Source of the DNA: Unio delphinus
Taxonomy: Eukaryota > Mollusca > Bivalvia > Unionida > Unionidae
Assembly (NCBI GenBank): GCA_029339505.1
Contig: JAQISU010000132.1
Coordinates: 4,541,001 to 4,605,000, forward strand
Length of the DNA: 64,000 bases
Direction: 5' to 3'
Made by a program: the position numbers and the translations under genes. The notes under the pieces were generated by a model. It was not told the origin of the DNA. It did no database searches and saw only the letters and a list, made by a program, of their open reading frames with translations. Of the stretch, positions 21,793 to 30,501 are shown one piece after another; within the stretch, counting starts at the first letter, position 1; every line of letters begins with the position of its first letter.

Positions 21793-23005
21793 TTGGCCTA
21801 ATATTAGATCAAAATCATTTAGCGGTCAACAACCGAATAATTCCTAAGTGTTTGCGAATAAGAATAAACCCGATGGAACTCCAGACTGGAACGTTGTTTC
21901 GCTGCTATCTGGGTCATACCAAATCGAACAAATCAATGCTGAATTAGCGCGTAGAATAAAATCTATTACTGTAGCAGAATCGAAAATCGCTATAACGGCC
22001 CACGAGCCGACAATATCATCTGCCATTGAGATAAACTCACCTAATTATGTTGTAGATATCTATCAGAGTTCTATAGGAACAATACTAGGGTGGCCTGAAA
22101 TCCCACCTCAACAAGTTAACATACCACCTAAACCACAAAAATCTGATTATATCACCGACAATAAATCATATCACGATTTTGAACTCAGTACAATCGTCGG
22201 TGCATTATTATTCAAACGTTTAACAGAACCCATTCGTTATTTTTATGATAGTGAAGGAGTATGTCTTTTTGAACAGCGGAGTATTGGTTGGGTCGAATTT
22301 AATTCACATCAAATCTTGAAATTTTTTAATGATCTTAAACGAAAGCATAAGAATCATTTAGATAAATTACAGCAGAGTAAGAACAATCGTCGAAAACTTC
22401 AATTATCAAATACACGGAAATATTAAATCAAAATTATACACGAAATATAATTACTTCAAACACGACTTATTCAAGCAGTATTAAATGCTACAGATGATAG
22501 TAGAGTAAAATTTGCAAAAGTATACAATATCGTTAAAGATATTCAGACATTTAAGTTTACTGAGTATAATGTTCCAGAACACAAAAAATATCTCAATGAT
22601 GCCATCGATGAAGGTTTCAAAAACATCTACGACGCTTGGAAGAAAACAACACCACAACCACCTACAACTATACTGACATATAATAATGACCCAGACGGTG
22701 GTGGTAGACATATCGCTCCGTTCAAAGTCAATATATTCTCGGTGATTGCGCTAAATTTAGTATGTGATGTTATCGAAGGAAGCTATCAAATAAATCTCGA
22801 GCGATCAAATCAAGCTCAGCAGGGATATATTCTATATTTATTTGCACCAACAGTTCCTCCAGGATTTCTAATAATCGAGGATACAACTTATCCAGTCTAT
22901 ATGCGATGTCATAATGATTCGTTAACGAGAATTAATTTCAGACCCACTGACCAGTCCAATAATCTGATTGATCTACAAGGTGAGATTTTACAAATTAGTC
23001 TGTGA
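21584..23005 (+). pseudogene. Minor capsid (penton-like) protein, in-frame stops only
   Basis: One reading frame runs from the ATG at 21584 to a TGA at 23003-23005 with four TAA codons (about 21776, 21845, 22424 and 22448) and no frameshift. The N-terminal part shows the pattern VYHSWPNI, then LLSGSYQIEQIN. The C-terminal part has CDVIEGSYQINLE, PTVPPGFLIIED and LIDLQGEILQISL. In related invertebrate viral proteins these motifs sit in a single minor capsid protein. About 180 residues between them (about 22150-22700), including a Lys-rich helical stretch, look like an insertion. The alternative is two adjacent genes split at 22426. Confidence 0.5.
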
Positions 23006-23416
23006 AATCATAGCAATTTTCATCGTAAAAGAATTGTTAACCCGAAGCAGCAACGACAAATATCGAAATATATTCCAGCCGCATTCATTGATTGAAATAT
23101 TTTTTCTTCGTTAGTTTCTGTATCAAATGATTTCACACTATTTGTTTGTTTTGCGTGTTAATCTCCCTTAATACCATAGTTAGACATAAACAAATCGAAT
23201 CATATTATTAAAACCTTTTAAAAAACAAGACTGACAAATTCCCCCTGCAACAAATCGTACTGAAGGGGTACAAATATCGAAATATTTTCCAGCCGCATTC
23301 ATTGATCGAAATATTTTTTCTTCGTTAGTTTCTGTATCAAATGATTTCACACTCTTTGCTTGTTTTGCGTGTTTGCCGGTTCCGCTTATTTTTGTATTCT
23401 GACTTTATGTAACAAC
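23006..23416. repeat. Spacer with a 105-bp direct repeat
   Basis: The segments 23055-23160 and 23270-23374 are about 95% alike and lie 215 bp apart in direct orientation. Both contain CCAGCCGCATTCATTGAT and TTCTTCGTTAGTTTCTG. No gene is seen. The repeat lies between the structural block and the minus-strand HNH gene. Confidence 0.75.
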
Positions 23417-23635
23417 TCATAAGTTATCCAATTTGTTATTTTGAGGAAATCCATCAACGTGATCAATCACAAATCCGTCTTTGATTAATCCATTAAATGA
23501 TTCATATGCGATTCTGCGACAGAGATATGTTTTATTTCCAACACTGAACAGAAAATACCCTTGATTATTCAGAAATCCAATCTTCAGTATGCGGTTTCTA
23601 ATAACACCATCATATGCTTCATAATTAACAAGCAC
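23417..23635 (-). pseudogene. HNH endonuclease fragment
   Basis: A short minus-strand ORF with the phage-type HNH_3 core: RRIAYESFNG, then VIDHVDGFPQNNKLDNL, in which the central His of DHVDG and the Asn pair are present. The stop directly follows LDNL, where family members continue for some 30 residues or more, so the C-terminus is missing. It is a stand-alone nuclease distinct from the HNH at the end of the PolB fusion. Such genes are often mobile passengers in viral genomes. Confidence 0.6.
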
Positions 23636-23704
23636 GGGGTGAAGTCTGAAGTCTTGGCTAATTTGTATAATAATACTATTTGTCTAATTTATTATTTGCT
23701 TTAA

Positions 23705-23998
23705 TTATAAACCTCTCAATATAGTCTGATGGGTCTTTATGACGTTGACAACGTCAGGGACAATGACGGTATTTTTTATTCGTTTGTCATAGTAGCGTTT
23801 TATTTCTCTGTATCGTTTGCCGCCACAATTGAGACATAATTGTAATTTTCCCCTAACGCCCATCCCACATCGGAGGCATGGGAGAGGGCCAAAAGAACCG
23901 TTGCGAACGCTCTGTAAATGATACCCACAAAATTTGCTTCTGCATGATTTGTTACACGGGGTTGTTGATCCAATCATAAGCCATTTGCAGTGATTCAT
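23705..23998 (-). CDS. Cys-rich putative zinc-binding protein
   Basis: A 97-codon ORF reading away from the polymerase, intact. Cysteines occur as CNKSCRSKFCGYHL near the N-terminus and as two CxxC pairs (CLRCGMGVRG, CLNCGG) in the middle, then a basic helix (RYREIKRYYDKR). It would bind one or two zinc ions. No family name can be given with confidence. It diverges from the polymerase with 42 bp between starts. Confidence 0.5.
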   Translation of the reverse strand: MNHCKWLMIGSTTPCNKSCRSKFCGYHLQSVRNGSFGPLPCLRCGMGVRGKLQLCLNCGGKRYREIKRYYDKRIKNTVIVPDVVNVIKTHQTILRGL

Positions 23999-24040
23999 TA
24001 AATATAAATTTTTTATTTAAATACTTGTTTTAATTAAAAC

Positions 24041-27000
24041 ATGGAAGAATTCGAGAGATTATCGAAAATTACGCCTTGGAAAAATATTAAATTCAAACTC
24101 GATAGAACCCTCAAAGATGTGCCAAAAACGGGCAGTAAATGATAACAGCTGGATAAAAAAAATTTGTGACTATGCTGTTGAATTCAAGGGTGATGGAGCA
24201 TCTCATAGCTGGTCAACATTTCGAATTGATGGCGTTGTTGATGACACCATGAACGACGAAAACTCAGCTACGATAATATTACAACTTGACAGTAAAAAGT
24301 ATTTTTTAGAGTGCAATTCATTGTGAATTTAGAATCAGGTGATTGGATTATACAAGACAAATTTGAACCAATTCTCAAAGACAAGAAAACAGTCGTTGTT
24401 AGCCGTGATTTTAAGCCGGGTCTGTTAACTGGAATTGACAAACCATACTATGAACGAGCATACCCTGAAACAGCAGTTGTTTATGGGATATATCCATTAA
24501 ATGAAAAACCTGATATAGGAAAACTAGCGCCGATGAAATACTCGTCGCCGGCGACCTCATCGCTGAATTGTGTAGCAGAACGAATAACAGAGCATTTTAC
24601 AAATGCATCCCGAGGGCACAAACTAACTGATTTACCGCGTTGCAAAATAGCTCAATGGGGTTTAACAGTCAAAGAGCGCAAGCAACTATTAGTGATATAG
24701 CGAAATTAGAAACATCACTGAGATTTCCAATAACCGTTATGACGATAACGGGAAAAGTATTATATGAATCAAAATATAATAAAAATGGAGCCCCAAATAA
24801 AATTATTGATCATAACGAACACGCATGGACATCCGCGGTCACAATATTTCCACGGAACAGAACAATATAGTATATATCTGACGAGTTTCTCGGAGAAGAT
24901 GATTTTCTCGTTGAAAAGAAACTATTCGATGCTATTGCACATTTGTATAAAAACGACCCCGTGTCAGCGAGGTTACTTCGCAGCACTGAAAACGACACAG
25001 TTACTTTGGATCAGTTTGTAAGACCAGATGGTGAATTATACCGCTTTGAAGCGTTGCACAACAAAATGAAAAAAAAAACAGCTAGTGGTTTTTTAACGAT
25101 GGGCGATGAAGCCACCGATGATGAACAATTACTGACAAACTGCTTTACGATTCCATTGGTTGCAGCTCATTTTGCGAGAAAGAAAAACGCATGGAAACCA
25201 ACATGAACTGAATTCTTGCCAGATATTGAGTATAGTTGTCTCGAATTTAATCATGGCGGTTTATGGAACCAAAAATACGACCCTGGAACCACAGGTTCCT
25301 CGAGTATCATTTCAGTTGATATGGTTGCTTGTTATTCAGCTAGTTTTCTTGGTTATGGATCCGCCGCTTAGTATTTTAAACGATTTCGGCACCCCGTACA
25401 TGATTTGACTCGTGTTGCAATTAATGGACCATTACCCGACATTGACTTAACAAGCTTTGCTCGTTTAGTATCATTTGAATTCACTGCAGAACTTCATCGC
25501 TGTTGTTATATTTGGATTGGTAGACACATGTCTGAAAAGAAGTGGCTGCCAATAGCGTTATTACGGTTCATGATTGAAACAAAAATGTTAATTTCGTTGA
25601 CAGTCAGTGAAGCAATTATATCATATCGGAAACAAAGTAATGTCTGGTTACCAGAACCGGAACGTCTTGATAGTATAATTGACGCATCTAGAAAACATAT
25701 TGATGCCGACGAAGAATATATCATTGTGTGGTCCAAACGGGTATTTAATCAACAAAACAGTGAAGCAAAAGATCTCGGCAGAAGAATAATTGGAAAATTC
25801 ACGCAGGGAGGCAAAAAATTTGACTATAAAAGATATTCTTCACGGTTGATTATAGATAACGCCGAATATGACTTTGTATTCGCGGATGCAGTTTCTGAAA
25901 ACATATATGTGGATCGCAAGGACGGTTTCTTGTTCGATGGACCAAAATTGGGTACAGTTGTTACTTACAGCGACAGTTACAGTTCTCCGTATACACATTT
26001 GAGGTCGTCTATGCTGGGTTATGCTTGTATCAATTTATTATCAATGATAAATAGATTTCCTGACACTACGGTTAGAGTTGCAGTTGATTAATTTTACATT
26101 GACAAGAAGTACATCAACGAGGTGGCTAAATTCACTATCAGTAGCGAAGCTACTGGCGAGGAGGGCTGGGGTACATGGAGAATTAAAAAGGAGACACTGT
26201 GTGATTATTCTGAATCAGCATAAGTTGAGATTAAAAACAGTTACTTACAAGGAGCTAATATATCAGAAAGCTCTAATACACCACCGATATCTGATCCAAT
26301 TTGTAGATATAAAACAGTTTATTTAAACGGCTGTGGCGGGTCAGGAAAGGCGACTCGGGCAATTGAATTATATTGTGGGCGAGCAAATATGATTGTGCTG
26401 ACACCAACCCATAAATTAGCGCGAGAGATAAAACAACGAAACGTTGAAGCTTGTACTTATCACAGCTTTGTTCGATACGAGGGCGATGAATGGACCCTTG
26501 AAAGAATGGGTGAGAAATTCATTCCCGGGGATATTATTTGGGATGAGATATGTACTGTTTCGGTGGATGTATTAAAAATGTTTCTTGATTGGTTGCTGCG
26601 CGCGAATACAGCAGTGATAATGTGTGGAGATCATGGCCAACCACCACCATTTGTCGGTGGGAGTCCACATGATTGGTCGAAAGGGTTTGTTGACTATCAT
26701 GAAGAAATCGATACTGACTATAGAGCACTTTATGAACAATTACGTGAGGTCAAGAAATTAATTAGATTATAACCGGATAAAATCTAATGTGAAATAATCA
26801 GAGAAAAAATTCCTGAAACTCCCATTGAGGAATTTTTGGAAGCATAGAGACCAAATGATGTTGTGGTGGCAATTAGAAAGATAGTCAGAGACACACTTCT
26901 GAGAAAGTTGTTTGGATTACACAAAGAAACATTTCCAACACTTCCAACGCCGCTGTGTTATAGACCCTCGTATACACGGCGGCAGAATATTGAAGTTGAA

Positions 27001-27567
27001 ATTCCAGGCCGGTTGACAGAGTCAGGACCAGAAAAACAAATTCTAGTGTTAAATGATATTGTGCTGGTTGAAATCAGTGTTGTCGAAGATGCATTGCATG
27101 CTGATAAATCGCCATGGACGCTGGATTATGTAACAACAATACATTCCTCGCAGGGATTAACCATCACGGATACAATTGTTTGGATAGTTGATAATCGCAT
27201 CGAGTGGTCAAATTTAGTCTATCTTGCAGTATCCAGAGTACGGCGAATAAATCAGCTTCGAAGAATTGTTTTCGACGATGACACAATAATGGATGATATT
27301 GATGTTAAAATCATTGATAAAAAACTCTCCGAATATAAACAACAAGACAAAAAAACAACGAGAATTTGATATTGATGCCGAATTAATCATTCCACTGAAA
27401 CAACAACAGAATAATCACTGCGCGAGTTGCAATTGTATAATGCGTTGGCAGTATTCGGATAAAGATCCTCGACAATTTACCGTAGACAGAAAAATAACAG
27501 TCTCGGTCATGTCAGAAACAATGTGATGTTGACTTGTTAGTGCAACAGACGCAACGGCGCAAGTTAA
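24041..27567 (+). pseudogene. PolB-SF1 helicase-HNH fusion, copy B
   Basis: A gene of about 1,175 codons for genome replication. The N-terminal part (24041-24900) is split by frameshifts near 24110, 24310 and 24680 and a TAG at 24868. Polymerase motif A is SVDMVACY (about 25312). A motif B-like RRIIGKFTQGG is at about 25775. Motif C reads VRVAVD then TAA (26089-26091). The frame is then open, apart from a TAA near 26220, straight into the helicase P-loop GCGGSGKAT (about 26328; the P-loop Thr is Ala), DIIWDEIC (about 26530), CGDHGQPPPF, IHSSQGLT (about 27139) and YLAVSRVR. A frameshift at about 27355 precedes the HNH (HCASCNC, about 27418). The gene ends at a TAA, 27565-27567. The uninterrupted joining of the polymerase and helicase frames shows a true fusion. 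TGA at 25204-25206 is shared with copy A. Confidence 0.87.
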
Positions 27568-28497
27568 GACCATGCGGTGGCAATTGAGTATCGTCAGGAA
27601 TCACTTGTAGTTGTTCGCGTGTAAACCCCCGCTGAGTGGCAGTTGAATCCAAACTATAGATTGACGGTCTACCAGTTGATCTTGTTATAGTAGATATTTT
27701 ATGCGTAGTGACACTCCAAATAGGATCAGTAGCCCTTTTTCACCACCTTCAAGCTCTCCTGGTTTATATAAATATCTCACGGTGATATAGCCGAGAATCG
27801 GCTGAGAAACACTAGCGTTTCGTGATTGTGATATATACTTTTTTATTGCGTTGTTAGGTTTCATATTGATTACTCTGGTAATCTTGTTATTTAGTGCTGC
27901 AACTACTCCTGGTAACCTTTTGACCCATTCACGAGATCTTTTTTCTTGGATGAATTCTTTCGTGTATTGATATCCAAATTACCGCTCAGCAAGAGTCCGA
28001 TTAAATCGTTCAACAATTGCCTGATCGCGATGTAGCGCAGTATGCCCTCGTCTGATAGTGACATTGTGATGTTTCATTGTGGATGCAGCCACACCTTGAA
28101 ATTCCTTGCCAGGATCAACTTGCAATAGATTTGGCTAGCGTAGTGGGCCTCGTCGATAACTCCTTTCAAATGCAGAAGCTACTTCAGTGGCCGACTTTGT
28201 TTCTAGTGGTTCTGCTTATTTGTATCGACTCGCAACATCAACTACGGTTAGCGCGTGTTTATAACCGTCGTCATGTGGTAAAAATAATAAATCAGCTTGA
28301 TGAATTTCATTGGGTACGATAACATCAAAATGTGAGAAGTTGATTTGTTTAGGACGCGGTAAATAGATTTGCCATATAGCCTGTTTGGATAACCAATTAG
28401 ACGCAGTGGCCCTTTTCACTTTTGCGGCACTGGCGAGTTTACTGATTGCAGCGCTATCCCTCCAGTATCCTCTCGGAGAATAATAAATAAATTCCAT
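27560..28497 (-). pseudogene. Polinton-type DDE integrase, copy B
   Basis: Minus strand from the ATG at 28497, 5 bp after the PLA2 stop. The N-terminal helix-turn-helix-like part ends WLSKQAIWQIYLP. The catalytic core has HQADLLFLPHD (first Asp), TVVDVASRYK then a TAA (28216), VDPGKEFQG (second Asp) and AIVERFNRTLAER (Glu), giving a complete D,D,E set. Further TAGs or TAAs interrupt it near 28135 and 27985. The C-terminal region frameshifts near 27740. The original stop is lost where the gene runs into the tail of the polymerase fusion. Activity on DNA ends is known for the family. This copy is dead because of its stops. Confidence 0.87.
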
Positions 28498-28501
28498 ATT
28501 A

Positions 28502-29039
28502 TTAATTACCAGCGCCCATCATCAATTTGCCTTTCATAGCTGATTTTACCAACCATGAAGCCAATTTTTCTTTGAAGGATTTATCAGGAATAGCATTTAA
28601 CGCATGAATTAATTTCACATCTGCTTGATGTCTATGCTGAAAATTGCTGCTTTTATATGCAACATCATGAGCATGACACGCCTTATCAATAGCGCTTATT
28701 TGTTTTTCACCACGTCGAGGCTTATTTTGATGATCGAGTCTGATATCTAATCGTGTTTCGGGGCCACAGTAGCTATATCCTGGAAGGTGCTTTTCTCGTG
28801 GATACTTTGCTCACGGTGTTCCAGGGAGTTTTGCTAATTTGGCTGCAATTTCACCTCCTTGTTTTTTTTTAAATCCTTGATTTTATCATCCTTGGTTTCA
28901 CCAAGGGAAACAAATCTAATTTTTTTATACCACATTTTGCACACCTACCAGTAAGTGCTGATCTGTTAATTTTAGTTGTAATCATCGTCACATCATTTGT
29001 GCCAGTACGCGTTTTACACTTCACACAATATAGATCCAT
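28502..29039 (-). pseudogene. Zinc-ribbon plus phospholipase A2-like protein, copy B
   Basis: The minus-strand ATG at 29039 opens MDLYCVKCKTRTG, a DUF5679-like ribbon with both CxxC pairs intact (the second is GRCAKCG). A frameshift near 28870 leads to the PLA2 domain: YSYCGP calcium loop (about 28770) and AHDVAYK catalytic His-Asp (about 28655-28675), then RHQADVKL, ending MGAGN-TAA (28502-28504). PLA2 domains of this type are found in parvovirus VP1 and in adintoviruses. Together with the capsid genes this points to a virion-entry function, by analogy. It is placed in tandem with the integrase on the minus strand. Confidence 0.78.
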
Positions 29040-29056
29040 AATTTATTTATAGTAAT

Positions 29057-29733
29057 ATGAATGTAATTGATTTTCAGCGACTAAAACAAGAGAACCAGTT
29101 AAGCATCAAGTAGCGCTACCAAACTCTATCCGCGCAATTATAATCGGGCCATCTGGATCCAGCAAGACGCAATTATTACTCAGTTTAATAATGAGATGGA
29201 TGAAGTGGGATAAGTTGTATTTACTTGCTCCTAGTGTAGATGGTCAGCGATGCTACGACGTATTAAAAGACTTTAACGAAAACGCTTTAGAAATTAAGGG
29301 TGAGAACGTCATTGAGTTTATAACCGATATCAATGATGCACCATCCGTGGATGACCTTGATGGGAGCATTAACAATTTAGTTGTATACGATGATGTAATG
29401 TTAGACAATCAAAAAAAACCAGCTAGGATATTTTCCCGGGGACGTCACAAAAACACTGACGTGATATATGTCACTCAACGCAACACTCAGATTCCAAAAG
29501 TGATCAGAGATAACTGTAATATTCATGCTGTATTCAACGGCGTTGATACACATACGCTACGAAATATTTGGCAGACATGAAGCTACGATATGGACTTCAA
29601 TCAATTTTGAAATTTCTTTAGTCACGCTCAGTCGGTCCCACACGGATTTATAACAATAAATTTGCATGACCCTCGAACACGATATCGTATCGGACTCGAT
29701 CAAATATTCGGTTGAAATAATTTATTAACCTGA
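29057..29733 (+). pseudogene. A32/FtsK-type genome-packaging ATPase, copy B
   Basis: Starts at the ATG at 29057, with a one-base loss near 29075 that shifts the frame within seven codons. The shifted frame is then open for about 165 codons: GPSGSSKTQ (Walker A with the Lys kept and one Gly changed to Ser, about 29148), LVVYDDV (Walker B, about 29380) and VIYVTQRNTQIP. A second break occurs at 29578-29580 (TGA) with a frameshift near 29600. The C-terminus ends early at a TGA, 29713-29715, or reads on to about 29733 by comparison with copy A. Confidence 0.83.
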
Positions 29734-29740
29734 CGCGGCA

Positions 29741-30235
29741 ATATCAATGGCGTCGTTTTTTTACCCAATGGGGACTTATATTAAGCATTTCGAGGAAGCC
29801 TCAGTTTACCAAAATCAGACGCAAAAAGAGTTGGTGTGTTACCTCATCGTTATCTACATAGTGGTGACAACCAAAATGGCGTCGTTTTTTGTTTTTTGGT
29901 TTTCTACATAAATTGTTAAATCCATAGCAGCAGAGGAGATGAAATTACAACAACGTTGGCGCCTTTTTTTTACCCAATGGAGGCTTCTTTTAAGCATTTC
30001 GAAGAGGCCTCAGTTTGCTAAATGGACGCCTGGAAATTTTGTATGATTCACCCCCTCATAACTCATCGTTAACTACATAAATTGTTAAATCCATAGCAGC
30101 AGATGGGGTTGGATGGCGTCGTTTTTTTTTTAATTTTGTTTTGCTGAATGGAGGCTTCTATTAAGCATTTCGAGGAAGCCTCAGTTTGCTAAATCGACGC
30201 TTCTAAAAGTTGTAGGATTCGCTCCCTCTACTGAC
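29741..30235. repeat. Terminal tandem repeats of copy B
   Basis: Three imperfect units downstream of the ATPase share the core CCAATGG-GGCTTCTATTAAGCATTTCGAGGAAGCCTCAGTTTGCTAAA, seen near 29768, 29979 and 30150. Each core can fold through GGCTTC/GAAGCC. Units 2 and 3 begin AGCAGCAGA (about 29936 and 30104). Units end with GATTC-CCCCTC (about 30050 and 30217). The spacings are about 211 and 171 bp. These are the right terminal repeat of the element. Copy A keeps one diverged unit. Confidence 0.7.
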
Positions 30236-30240
30236 TGAGG
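30235..30240. repeat. Candidate target-site duplication, right
   Basis: CTGAGG directly after the CCCTCTACTGA terminus. It pairs with TTGAGG at 16522-16527. Confidence 0.45.
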
Positions 30241-30371
30241 TGATAGCCCGATGTATATTCCCACCCTCCAAAAACGTATCACCCTGGTCACATCAAAATT
30301 TTTAGGTCACCAACTAACAACCATACTACAGATCTTCTCGACATACAAACTCAAATTTACATATATAACCA
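30241..30371. other. Spacer, nothing recognised
   Basis: Flanking host sequence between the right end of copy B and the hairpin element. Confidence 0.3.
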
Positions 30372-30501
30372 CAGGGGCTTTTTACAAAGCAAATTAAGAG
30401 AATTCATCATGAATCAGCAGATAACAATATGTGTTATTTTGTTACAGCTTATACCCTGATTCATGACGGATACTCTTAATTTACTTTGTAACGAGCCCCT
30501 G
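30372..30501. repeat. Inverted repeat/hairpin (MITE-like)
   Basis: The 46-bp left arm (30372-30417; CAGGGGCT, then TTACAAAG, AAATTAAGAG, CATGAATCAG) pairs with the right arm 30456-30501 with about 85% identity across a 38-base loop. No coding potential. A foldback element or the remnant of a MITE is likely. The CAGGGGC ends may be its termini. Confidence 0.75.

Larger units (their letters stand above)
16528..30235. mobile_element. Polinton/adintovirus-like element, copy B
   Basis: A 13.7-kb integrated viral element. It starts with AGCAGCAGAGGGGGGGAATC (16528-16547) and ends with the inverted counterpart GATTCGCTCCCTCTACTGAC (about 30216-30235). It is flanked by TTGAGG (16522-16527) and CTGAGG (30235-30240; one base is shared with the repeat), a plausible 6-bp target duplication as is usual for Polintons. 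The structural genes are on the plus strand, followed by a minus-strand HNH/Cys-rich pair, plus-strand PolB-helicase-HNH, minus-strand integrase and PLA2, and plus-strand ATPase. The left end is internally deleted: only about 20 bp of terminal repeat precede an N-truncated gene. All large genes carry stops or frameshifts. Confidence 0.8.

Noticed and set aside
17707..23005. Alternative genetic code (stop codons read as amino acids)
   Set aside because: TAA, TAG and TGA all occur, there are also frameshifts in neighbouring genes, and equivalent positions in the other copy often have sense codons. Ordinary pseudogene decay explains this.
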